From Neelides folsomi (taxonomy: Eukaryota; Arthropoda; Collembola; Neelipleona; Neelidae), in contig JAQGBZ010000076.1 in assembly GCA_034687125.1 (NCBI GenBank), positions 158,649 to 222,648 on the forward strand: a DNA stretch of 64,000 bases, read 5' to 3'. A program made the position numbers and the translations under genes. The notes below the pieces were generated by a model. The model saw only the letters and a list, made by a program, of their open reading frames with translations, did no database searches and was not told where the DNA came from. This document shows, in pieces, positions 10,610 through 20,192 of this stretch (position 1 is its first letter; each line of letters opens with the position of its first letter).

Positions 10610-12314
10610 TTACACCTTCGAAGGTGCAAAGTAATTGGGTTTTTCTTGAGCACCCTTGGCCGAATAAACTGTACTCGAAGGATCTGAAATTGTCAAGTAT
10701 TTTTATTAAAAAATTGCAAACTTGTAAATAAAATTAGCGAACTCATTTTAAACTGTATAATACAGATAGTATTAACGTACGTGGTTGTTGGTTATGATAA
10801 TTGTAAGATGACCCTGGCACGTGTTCGCAATTGTTGACGTAAACAACTTTTGTTGGCTGCTGCTGATGATGAGGATTTCTTACCAAGTAGACAGGAGCTA
10901 CAAAAATAAATAAATATGGTATATAATTTGTTATCTATTTCGTATGAAATGTCTATTAAGCATCAGGGCCGTAACTACTGAGCTAGGGGCCCTGAGAGAT
11001 ATTAGTTTACGGGCCCTCAAATTTACATTGTAAATTTTCAATTACCATATCCTTACTACTGTCCCATCAGATAAAGTACGAACACTGATGAGAAAAATTG
11101 AATGGTTACTTGATACTGTTTTAGCAACTTTGAGAATTATTAACCTGCATTTTTCAATAAAAATTCTATTCCCGACTTGTTAAAATTAAATTTTAAATGT
11201 AATTGGTAAGGTTAAAAGTGTTCGAATTTGATAAAAGAGTATCGATTAACATTTTTCTCATCAGCGTTCGTAATTATCTAAATGTAAGTAAGGGGACAGT
11301 ACTGTACGGAGGTACGTACCTCCGTACAGGGATTCTCCGTCTCCATGAAACGTTTGGCGAGAACGTTCCCCGGAAATGTTTTCGTTCGTTTTAAGAGCCG
11401 TGTATAATGAATACAAATTACACTAAAATTTTATGTAGGTATTTTTAGTACATACATAGATTTTTAGTAGTACATACCCTACCTATCTATCAGGCCATGA
11501 GGATTTTTTTTTAAAATTTAGACAGAAAGCTTTTACGCAACCGTCAGGTCACGAGAAATTTATTTTTAATTTAAACTTAAAAAACTTACAGACCGTCAGG
11601 TCGCAAAAATGTTTTTTAAATGTGGACTAAAAACCTAAAGCGACCGTCAGGCCCCAAGAAATTTTTTCAAATTTAAACTAAAAATCTATAATTGGACAGG
11701 TCCTGAGAATTTTTCTCAAAATAAGAAAAAATTATATTTTAAATGATAATTTTTGGGGGCCCCCTCCAATGTCATTGTTCTGTAAAAATTTACTTTTTTA
11801 TTTTGTATTTTTTTGTTCCTCGATAATATCTACACCAATTTAGAAAAATCGTCGGGGGCCCTTTTAGGTCGGGGGCCCTGAGATCTTTGTCTCAGTGCGA
11901 CTCAGCGGAGTTAGGGCTCTGTATGCATGTTTATAGACATTTTAAAAAATTAAACAGAATAATTTTTTAATTCTTACTACAACATCCAGTATGGCAACCC
12001 CGACCAGAACCAGAGCACATGAAACAGCAATAATAGATCATTACAATTAAGGAAATGATTGAGAGAACCATCAGAATTATTCCAAGAGGTGAATCAGGAC
12101 TCCTAGAAATATCAACAATTGAAATTAAAACCCCCTTTCTTTATAATTACGAAATTAAGTATTTAATAATATAGAATTTAAAAGTAAGATGAATTAGAGA
12201 ATTTCAAGATCGAATTTTTATAATATTTTACCCTCCAAAAAAGATGAATGCTGAGGCACTTTTAATTGAACAAATTAGGAAAAGTAAAGTGGTCAAAAGA
12301 ATATTTATCGACAT
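10610..12314 (-). CDS. Small single-pass membrane protein with juxtamembrane Cys cluster
   Basis: Exons 12232-12314, 11978-12102, 10781-10897 and 10610-10683 join in phase to 132 residues. The order is: signal peptide (MSINILLTTLLFLICSIKSASA), a very short outside segment (FIFFGG then SPDSP), a transmembrane helix (LGIILMVLSIISLIVMIYY), a Cys-rich patch directly after it (CCFMCSGSGRGCHTGCC), and a ~75-residue polar cytoplasmic tail with HHQQQ, Tyr-rich and Pro-containing segments. The layout recalls small adaptor-type membrane proteins such as the Shisa/VOPP1 group, but the extracellular Cys domain typical of Shisa is missing and I cannot assign a family. Intron 2 holds a hAT-like transposon (10964-11921). 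Confidence 0.65.
11302..11329. repeat. Perfect 28-bp palindrome inside the hAT-like element
   Basis: CTGTACGGAGGTAC followed by its exact reverse complement, with no spacer. It could extrude as a cruciform or be a protein-binding site of the element. Confidence 0.85.
11491..11745. repeat. Tandem repeat, about five units of ~52 bp
   Basis: The phrase (CCGT)CAGGTC/CAGGCC recurs with CAGG at 11491, 11545, 11597, 11648 and 11697. Each is followed by a similar AT-rich tail (AGAAATTTTTT... AATTTAAACT.AAAA). Units are diverged, so this is an old subterminal array of the transposon. Confidence 0.75.
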
Positions 12315-13324
12315 TTTATAAACCACAAATGTTAGGCTAATTAACAATTAACTAAAACTTTAATCTCAAATTTAAGGTTTCAAAATATCAGGTGTGACGT
12401 GCGACGGAGGAAATTGTATGAAGGAAGTGGGGAGTTTGGGTCTGTGAGTCATTTTGATTCTAAAAAGGAATTCCTGGGTTCTTTCCAACTCTTTCCTGTC
12501 CTTAATTGAAGCTCTTTATGGAACCCAAGGGCAAACTGCGTTCCATCTTTTATGTGTACATAAGTTCAACAACTCTCATTTACTTTGGTTAAAACTTAAT
12601 GTTGGTTAATAGAATAACCAAATATAAGTTAACCTAATCATGGATGGTTAAATATAAAATCTTATTTAGGTATTTTAGGTACTCTAACTACTTAATTAAT
12701 ATCTTAAAGACTTTTAATTTAGAAATTAATTATTTATTTATATTCGATTTTATTGTTAACATAATCTTTACTTAAATAGAATTAAAGTTTGACAAGAAAT
12801 AATGATGTGCAAAACATGGGATTCAAATATATTGAATTTTTATTTCTTATTATGTAATAAATAAATGTAATCGTTGCATCATATTGCCATTGTCAAATAA
12901 AAGCTTAAAAGCTCAAAATGTCAATTTCGTTAAAGAAATAAATTCTTGTAGAAAAAATTACCATTTGTGAAGGTGAAGGTTAAGTGCAAAAGTGTTTTAA
13001 AATCAACAGTGTTAATAAAGTCTAAACTTTTAAACATTCCATTATCTAAATTGAATCCAGTTCCTTTTTATTTCTGAATTCCAAAAAAATTCTGAATTAC
13101 TATCGACTTTGCATAATTATATATTATTATTAAATACAACATTTTAATACAACATTCATATTTTGTTCATTTTTTCTATTTGTAACTTCCAACTTCCAAC
13201 TGTTATAATTTTGTAATTTTAAATTAAATTATTTAATTAATTTTAAGAATAGTTCGAAAAAAGTCTTCGTTCAAAAATTGTTAAATAAATGAAGATATTA
13301 AGTAGAACATCATTTAAAAAATAA
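12315..13324. other. Intergenic between divergent genes
   Basis: Lies between the start of the small membrane-protein gene (minus) and the first gustatory receptor exon (plus). It must hold both promoters; no specific element was recognised. Confidence 0.4.
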
Positions 13325-16300
13325 ATGAAAAAATTAAAAGTTGTATCTTTCATTTCTTCCATTTTGGGATTTTATCCCTCCACTTCTCAATATTACGATT
13401 TTTCTTCGAATCTTTCTAAATTGAAGATTTACACAAATTATTTTACGAGTCGTATTAATCCCATTATCACGCTTTATTTTTTAATATACACTATTAAATT
13501 TTTTGTTGATTATGTTGATGCAAATGCCGTTGTTGAAGGAGGAATCATCGTTCAAATTGCCTTTTTCATCGCCATTTCTTATTCATCATTAATGTGCTTT
13601 ATTTTGAGGATCAATCTCTTTTTAGCGGATTTCAATCAAATTGATTTAATTTGCTCCAATTTAAACTCCCTCAGCATTTTCACATCAAACACCCCAAATG
13701 ATTTTGCATATTGGAAAGGAGAAGAAATATTGCTGTTATTAATAATAACTTTGGTTCGGATTGTGTGTATAATTTACATAAACGTCACACCATTAATTAA
13801 TACCAAATTCACTTTGGAGGCTTGGCTTGAATTTTTCAACATGCTTTTCGGGGAGTTTTTAGGGAGTGGAATTGTAATGGACTTTGGTTTACTTTTTATC
13901 ACAATGTTTTCAAATTGTGCATTAAAATCGTTAAAAGCAATTAGTACCAAAATTAAAAATATGATTGACGAAAAAGCATTAGGCGATTTAATAATTTATC
14001 CAAAAGATTGGAAGAATTTGAAGGGTAAATCTTTAGCTTTTAGCAAATTTTACCATCCGATTTACAATAACGAGGATTCAATTGAGAAAAACAAATTTGA
14101 CATTTACATTGAGGAATTGCTATACATTTATCCAGAATGGGTCAAATTGTGGGAAACAATGTCTGAAATATTTGGTTTTTCACAAATAGCCATTTACTCC
14201 ACGTTTTTGCTTTACCTCATCATGCATTTTTTTCTTGTGGTGGCCGCAGTACAAGATATTGGAGTGATAAGCAATATTGCTATAAGTCAATATATTGGAA
14301 TTGCGAGTTTGTTTATAAAATTTTTAATTGCTGTCAATTCGCCTTCAAAGATCTCAGATGTGGTGAGTTTGCTTTTATAATCATTTTGTTTCACATACTA
14401 CAAATACTAAATAGTATATAAACTTGTATGTTAATATTAACATATTAAGTAATGTTACATAATTTGTATACAAATAATATTTTTGTATCGAACAAATTAA
14501 GTGTTTTATGAGGACGTAAATTGCACGAGTTATACGTGGGCGTTTTTGTAAATAATTTGCAAAACATTTTAATTGCAATCACAATAAGAATTTAAAGTAG
14601 GTCATAAATTCATAAATGCCAAAGTAGTTTAAAAAGATAAGAAGTCAAATTGACCCATTACCGAACTAACAAAAAGAAATTATTTAATGCGCACTTCTTT
14701 TCTTTTCTTTTCATAAACCAATCAGATAAAAATGCTTTTTGCGATTAAATTATTAAATTATGTTTTTGTACTAAAATGGGCATATATGATAAATTAGGTT
14801 AAAATATTCTGCATTGCATAATATTAACATCTATTTAATCAGATGGAGACCAAAATCATACAAAATTGAATTATGTTTATACATTAGTTTACTTTAAGAA
14901 TTAATCAAAAGTGAAGGATTATAAAAAATTGTTTAATTTAAATGAAAATTTTAATTTATTCAATCATATGCTTTTCTCTTGGGATTTTCCCATCAATTTT
15001 GATCCCAAAATATCAATCCCAAATTTATAGGAAATTAAAAATTGCGAACACTGCTGTTTCAATATTTTATTTAATTATTCCATTTCTTCTCAGTTTTTTA
15101 AAATATCGAGATTACCTTAGTTATCGTAGAGGGATAGCTGAAGAAAGTGGAGGTGGAGTTGTCGTTCAAATGGCACTCTTTTGTATTTTTCAAATAACAA
15201 CAATAAGCCATTTACTCCAAAGAATTAAATATTTTAAAATCCCCCCTAAAATAATATTGTTCATATTTTCAAAATTATCAGTATTGAACAAAAACAATAT
15301 TTTTGATCATTGGAGTTGGAGTGAAATCATTTTACTATTTATGGCGATTTTAAAATATCCCCATATGATATTGAGAAACGTTCATGATCCTTTGGCCTGC
15401 CCAAACGGTTGCTCCGCATTATATTTGACAACTTATATGTTTTTCCTTGTTTTCTTTGGTCTGGCAATTTTTGATTTGTTTACACTTTTGTTGTTGAGTT
15501 TTGGAATTTGCGCCTTCAGATCGTTAGAAGCTGAGACAAAAGTTCTTGTAAACCACATCAATGAAAAGGATCAAATGTCATATCCCCATTTGAGTTATAA
15601 AGGGAGAAAAGCGGGAATTTCCTCTGACATTTTTTTCATGAGGATTTTTGATTTTGATCGGAAACAAGATTTGTTTGTGGCGAATCTGCAAGAACTTTAT
15701 TTGCAATGGATTGAATTGTGGAGCGTTGGGTTTAAATATTTAAGCTTTTTCACTTTTTCCATATTTTTTATTTTCACTATGCAATTGAGCATTTCGGCAT
15801 TTTTAATGATGGCAGCTTTGACCGATTTAGGAATTACGCATACAATATGCTTAGGATGGATTTTAGATATTATTATTTTAATTGTTAAGTTTCTGGCTGT
15901 TACGAATGCTTCGTGCAAAATATTCAATTTGGTGGGATTTTATTTTTTTTAAATATTATAGCACATACATGGTGGGCCTTAAAGCTCCCGGCATTTATAA
16001 TATTCGTTCTATTATGAGCTCGTAATAAAAATTATATTAATTAAAACAATATGAATATATTTCCAGAGGCTGAAGATATTGGAGACTTTAGCTATAATGG
16101 AAAAAGGTTGGCTCCGATCACCACCGAGCTCAATGGAAGAAGCTGAATCTCAAAAGAAGGTCATTCTTCTTTTTCGGATTGTTCACAACAACAAATTGGA
16201 ATATTCAGCCATGGGCTTTTTTAATATTTCACGTTCTACTCTCACTTCAGTTAGTAATTATTTCACAAATCATGATGTAAAATAATTGCTCTTTATGTGA

Positions 16301-16387
16301 TAAAATTTATTTATTTTACAGATTCTTGGTGTAATTTCAACATATTTAGTTGTTTTATATCAATTCAGAAGTGCAACTTCACATTAA
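13325..16387 (+). CDS. Gustatory receptor, isoform A: distal first exon spliced to shared 3' exons (inferred)
   Basis: Exon 13325-14362 codes 346 residues of a multi-pass membrane protein (hydrophobic segments around IINPIITLYFLIYTI, IVQIAFFIAISYSSLMC, ILLLLIITLVRIVCIIYI, IAIYSTFLLYLIMHFFLVV and others). It ends ...NSPSKISDV at a consensus donor GTGAGT in phase 0. No exon with the receptor C-terminal signature is found between it and the next first exon. The homologous exon at 14942 also ends in phase 0 at the same alignment point. I infer splicing to 16067-16249 and 16322-16387, giving 428 residues. Gustatory receptors are seven-helix ligand-gated channels in taste neurons with an intracellular N-terminus. 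If the joining is wrong, this exon is a truncated pseudogene. Confidence 0.6.
14363..14941. other. Interval between the two alternative gustatory receptor first exons
   Basis: No coding exon was seen on the plus strand, in particular no TYxxxxxQF-like exon. It presumably contains the promoter of isoform B and part of the long intron of isoform A. Confidence 0.5.
14942..16387 (+). CDS. Gustatory receptor, isoform B: proximal first exon plus 3' exons
   Basis: Exons 14942-15931 (330 codons), 16067-16249 and 16322-16387 join in phase 0 to 412 residues. The last exon carries the family signature TYLVVLYQF at the very C-terminus. The middle exon has the preceding conserved stretch (LEYSAMGFFNISRSTLTS), which forms the last loop and helix of insect-type gustatory receptors. 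The first exon is hydrophobic, with paired features also found in the upstream exon at 13325: an EEGGGVVVQMALF-type segment matching VEGGIIVQIAFF, and YPEWVKLWE matching YLQWIELWS. The two first exons are therefore tandem duplicates. Ligand unknown. Confidence 0.82.
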
Positions 16388-16511
16388 ATTGTCCCATTTT
16401 TAACAGGTTTAAATAATTAAAAATATGATGAAATAATATATTAATTATGATTATAAATTTCGCTAAAATTAAGTTCCATCTATGGTTTTTTAAAAAGTAA
16501 GTTCTTTTTCT

Positions 16512-16833
16512 TCATACAGGATCCATGCATCTAATACTGCAGCCATATTTGCAGCACAACTTAGGAGAATCGCAAGATTTAAATCCTTCACCACATTCCA
16601 CTACACAAGGGGTGATCACGTCATTTGGAGGAATTGGGCATTTCCCTTGGTTTTCCCGTCTTCGTCTACAACCTGAATATAAATATTTTTAATGTTATCT
16701 AACAAATATTATAGTTCCATTTGGTTAAATTCAATTAAAAATTAAAAATGTTTATTTTTGTTGTTTAATTACCACTGCTGTTGCTCAATAATTGTATCAA
16801 TATTAATGAAAATAAAATATATTTTGAATTCAT
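16512..16833 (-). CDS. Secreted single-WAP-domain protein
   Basis: Exons 16773-16833 and 16512-16672 join in phase 1 to 73 residues. It starts with a signal peptide (MNSKYILFSLILIQLLSNSS), followed by a basic stretch RRRREN. One four-disulfide-core (WAP) domain follows: GKCP...TPCVVECGEGFKSC...KLCCKYGCSIRC. The Cys order C..C...C....C.....CC...C...C fits the WAP consensus of eight cysteines. Single-WAP proteins of arthropods are secreted protease inhibitors or antibacterial peptides; which applies here cannot be told. Transcribed towards the gustatory receptor locus, with stops only ~125 bases apart. Confidence 0.75.
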
Positions 16834-17674
16834 TTTTTAAATTGAATAAGCGAATCAATTATCGAATAAACGGTTACCTAATAGAATAGGATTACCTACT
16901 TGTTGAAACTAAATATTCTTTAATAATGACAAATAAAAATTTAATAAACGGGAAATGGATTTAAAAAAACAAACTAATAATTTTCTAGACTGTCAATGAA
17001 AATAAAAGGAGTTTGATGGATTATAATTTTATATTTTGTTCTGCATCTGTTTTGGTATATTTCAATGCGCAGTTTGCAAATTATTCATTCAACCCTTTCA
17101 CCTTTGTCGTTAAATCCCAATTGAGTAAATGATTAAGTACTGACAATGCAACAATGAGTACTATGTCTTTATGATTAATGAAAAACAATAAAAAGGCTAT
17201 ACTAATTCCATAATGAGCTAACTTATTATACCATATATGTAGCTATCAATTACCTTTATGCGAAATGAAGTATGAATATTAGTTTGCATGTTTTCAATTG
17301 ATTAATACAGAGTGGGTCTAAAGTCGCCTCAGATTTTTTAATCCTTGGTTTCTGAATATCTGAAGCGACTTTAGACCCACCCTGTACATGGCCTTTTATT
17401 AACCCCTTAAAGTAGTTTACTGAAGATCGCTATTTTCGTTTTCATCTTCATTTAAATCTAAATCTGCAACAAAGTTATCAAGAAAATATATGGCCAAATT
17501 AAAAGTTGTGTTCATAACTACAATTTTATTTTATGTTATTTTGTTAATATAATATCGAAAACTTAAAAAATAGTTTTTTAAAAAAGTAAATTAAATTAAA
17601 CAAATTGGTTTCTTAATTACCTTTAAAAATTCCAAGTATTACTGTATTTAGAGGATCGATCGTTAAAAGGAGTG
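16834..17674. other. Intergenic region with one short MITE
   Basis: Between the WAP gene (minus) and the lambda-crystallin-like gene (plus). Apart from the 77-bp inverted-repeat element at 17308-17384, no feature was identified. An acidic antisense frame at about 17415-17465 is too short to call. Confidence 0.45.
17308..17384. mobile_element. 77-bp hairpin MITE with TA flanks
   Basis: Ends are CAGAGTGGGTCTAAAGTCGC and, inverted, CAGGGTGGGTCTAAAGTCGC. The two arms continue into CTCAGAT/TTCAGAT and are separated by only ~24 bases. The element is bounded on both sides by TA, the usual target duplication of Tc1/mariner transposons. Almost the entire element is terminal repeat. Confidence 0.75.
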
Positions 17675-19398
17675 ATGAGCAATCCAGAAGCAACAGTTGC
17701 CATCCTTGGCGGGTAACAAAAATTTATACGCTTAAGAATTTTTCACAATTTCAGCTTTATTAAGGTTAATTGGAATTGAATTGAATATTATCGTTCTAGT
17801 GGTCGTCGCGGTTTAGAATGGGCGACATATCTCGTGTCGAAGAACTACATGGTCAAAATCCAAGATCCAAGTGGGGATTCAGCCTCAAAAGTTCAAAACA
17901 TGATCAGAGAAATGGAAAGGGCCAAACCTAAAAGCATTCTGAGAGGGATTCCAAGCAAAAGGCAAACTTCACTCGTTTCAGGTGAATTAAACATTTAAAA
18001 ACCCTAACTTTAACAAAAACCCATACATGTGTTCCCACCAGCTTCCCCGGGAACCATGTTTCTGGCGTGGGAACGTTCCCGGGAACGCTCCTGGGAGCAC
18101 TCCCGAGGAGTGGCAAGCCTATTTATGGATATTCTTTAATATGAACTAGGTACTTACATATAAAAGTAACTCACGAAGATCCTATGCAACTAATTATTAT
18201 TTTATCAATTCACTTATAAGCGACAAAGAATTTAAAAGAAGCATTGACCGGAAGCAAATTCATCATCGAGTGCATCCCTGAGAATTTGGAATTGAAGCAA
18301 AAATGCATTAGTGATGTTGCCGTTGCTTTGGGTGAGTTGAAGAACAACGATGTGATTATGGGATTGGCAACCACCAACTTCAAACTCACCGATCTCATCA
18401 GCACTTCAGGAAATGAAACTTTCAAAAAGAATAACGTCATGCTCTTTGTTGGGGTAAAAATCAAGTCTATAATTTTTAACTTATTTTCAAACTTTATCTT
18501 TCCAATATTGCAATTATCAATGATATTAATTTTGGTTAATTTTGGTTGATCAATAAATTGTTGATTTAAAGACTCAACCCGTTTACTTCAACCAAGTCGT
18601 TGAAATTGTCCCAACTCCGGAAACGTCCAAGGCCAACATTCAGAAAATGAAGGAATTCGTTTATACAATGGGAAAGCGCCCAATTGTTCATACAAATTGT
18701 ACCATGGGGCCAGCGTCTGCTCGTTTTAGGTAATTTGACTGCTTGAACTAAAAAAATTTTAAACAATTTAATCATAGTAAACAACAATAAGAATTGTAAT
18801 GTAATGATAAAGTACATATTATTAGTAAATATGAAAGATATTTAACTATTTGAATATGATTTAAATTGTAGCGCCGCGATTTTGTACCAAGCATGGCAAT
18901 ATTTCAAAGATGGAGCTCTTACGATCCCCAACATTGAATTGATGACCAAAGAAGGCTTCGGCCCTTATTACATGTACAGTGGCCCTTTTGAAATTTGTCA
19001 ATTAGAGGGCAAAGGTCTGCCAGAATATTGCAGCAAACATTCGAAGAGAATCCAAGAAGTGAATGACAAACCGGGAAATTATCCATTCCCTGTAAGTTTC
19101 TTCAAGCCTACCAATTTTTTAATTTTTTAATATAAAATTAAATTTTTTTATAATTTAATTAATACAGATAATTCTGATGTTTTGCATTTGAGTTCGTTAA
19201 TGTATTATTTTAAAAAGTTAAATTATTTTTAATACAAGTTTTGTTATTTGTTTGAATTGAATGAATTAGGCGGATGCGGACGAGGTGAAAAACACTGGGG
19301 AATTGACCAAATTTCTTTTACAACCCTCCCAACTTGAACGAGTCCAACAAGAGAGAGACGGCAAACTCAACGTTTTCATCCCAGTTCCAAAGAAGTGA
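17675..19398 (+). CDS. Lambda-crystallin / L-gulonate 3-dehydrogenase homologue, catalytic residues altered
   Basis: Six exons (17675-17712, 17800-17981, 18221-18453, 18572-18729, 18872-19091, 19270-19398) give 319 residues, equal to typical CRYL1. The N-terminal Rossmann motif is present (AILGGGRRGLEWA, GxGxxG). The C-terminal dimer domain is well matched (AILYQAWQYFKDG, then GFGPYYMYSGPFE). The family oxidises L-gulonate with NAD in the uronate cycle, within the 3-hydroxyacyl-CoA dehydrogenase superfamily. Three functional motifs differ. The catalytic His of the usual HPVNPP segment is replaced (TQPVYFNQVVEIVP). The SSTS-type loop reads TTNFKLTD. The FVLNR motif is GPASARF. It may therefore be a binding or structural protein, not an active dehydrogenase. 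Confidence 0.85.
18045..18112. repeat. GC-rich GGGAAC-repeat patch in an intron
   Basis: Inside intron 2 of the lambda-crystallin-like gene, a short patch strongly enriched in G and C contains several GGGAAC/GTTCCC words, including GGGAACGTTCCCGGGAACG. It stands out against the surrounding AT-rich intron and may be the end of a mobile element. Confidence 0.4.
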
Positions 19399-20192
19399 AG
19401 ATTCTCATTTCTTCAGACGATCACATCTCATTTATTGATATTCCAAACTTGATCAAATTTTATTAAAATTTTTAGTAATCTTTTGTAATGACTTCACTAA
19501 TAATAAAATTTACGAATGCTTTTTAAAAATGGCTGTTACTTAAAAGTTAGTACTTTATAAAGTTCACATAATTTTTTTTTAATGTAAGCTAAATATTTCC
19601 ATTTTTTATTTTTCCATATCAGGTAGTCATTACTCTTGTCCTGGTATTTTTTCCGGTATAATTAAATATGATAAACCCATGTTAAATTTTTCTAATTCAT
19701 TATTCTATCAAGCTTACCTGAATGAATAAATAGTATTTAGATCTCCATTCATTTAAAATTACAGTTGTGTGGCCTTTGTTTTCCATTTTAATGAGAAAAG
19801 GTCGCCTAAAATGGTTTGAATATGAGCATATAATGTATATACCTAGTATACATACATAGGTAAGGTAAGTGTTGATAATGGGAATGACAATTACGAGCCT
19901 TGATATTGGCACTAGAATGGTAAGGTTAAATATAATAGAGGACCAAGTGTTAAATATTAAAATCAAATATGAATAAATAGCTACAATGCAACAAACTGTT
20001 AGAATGTCATTGCATGAGTGGAGTTATTTTTATTTTTATATAATGAAATGACGAAAATGTTCGCGAAGGACTTTTTAACACTTTTAATCCTTTAATTTTG
20101 GACACGCCCTGTTGTATTGTGGGAGCTTCCTCGTTGCTCAAATTTTGATGACTTCATTTAGCTTTCAATTCTATTAGCGTTGGAGCCCCAAC
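19399..20192. other. Intergenic, AT-rich
   Basis: Between the lambda-crystallin-like gene and the CUB-trypsin gene. A frame at 19700-19966 on the minus strand is hydrophobic but has no family features and no start context; not called. Confidence 0.45.

Larger units (their letters stand above)
10964..11921. mobile_element. hAT-like non-autonomous DNA transposon in an intron
   Basis: The left end reads CAGGGCCGTAACTACTGAG. The right end, reverse-complemented, reads CAGAGCCCTAACTCCGCTGAG, so the ends form imperfect terminal inverted repeats starting CAG.GCC.TAACT, as in many hAT elements. The flanks TAAGCAT and TATGCAT are a near-matching 7-bp duplication. The ~958-bp body has no transposase frame but contains a 28-bp perfect palindrome and ~52-bp tandem repeats. 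It sits in intron 2 of the small membrane-protein gene. Confidence 0.6.

Noticed and set aside
11203-11394. 63-residue frame within intron 2 of the membrane-protein gene
   Set aside because: It lies inside the hAT-like element and runs through the 28-bp palindrome; no transposase motif.
13325-14380. Calling the first gustatory receptor exon a C-terminally truncated pseudogene
   Set aside because: It has no internal stops over 346 codons, a consensus donor and the same phase as its duplicate. Sharing of 3' exons explains it better.
17415-17465. Acidic minus-strand frame (DLDLNEDENENSDLQ) ending in a stop
   Set aside because: Could be the tail of a transposase or last exon of a gene, but no upstream exon was found, so it is unsupported.
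19700-19966. 88-residue hydrophobic minus-strand frame
   Set aside because: Compositional effect of AT-rich DNA; no signal-peptide or helix pattern typical of a real membrane protein and no exons nearby.
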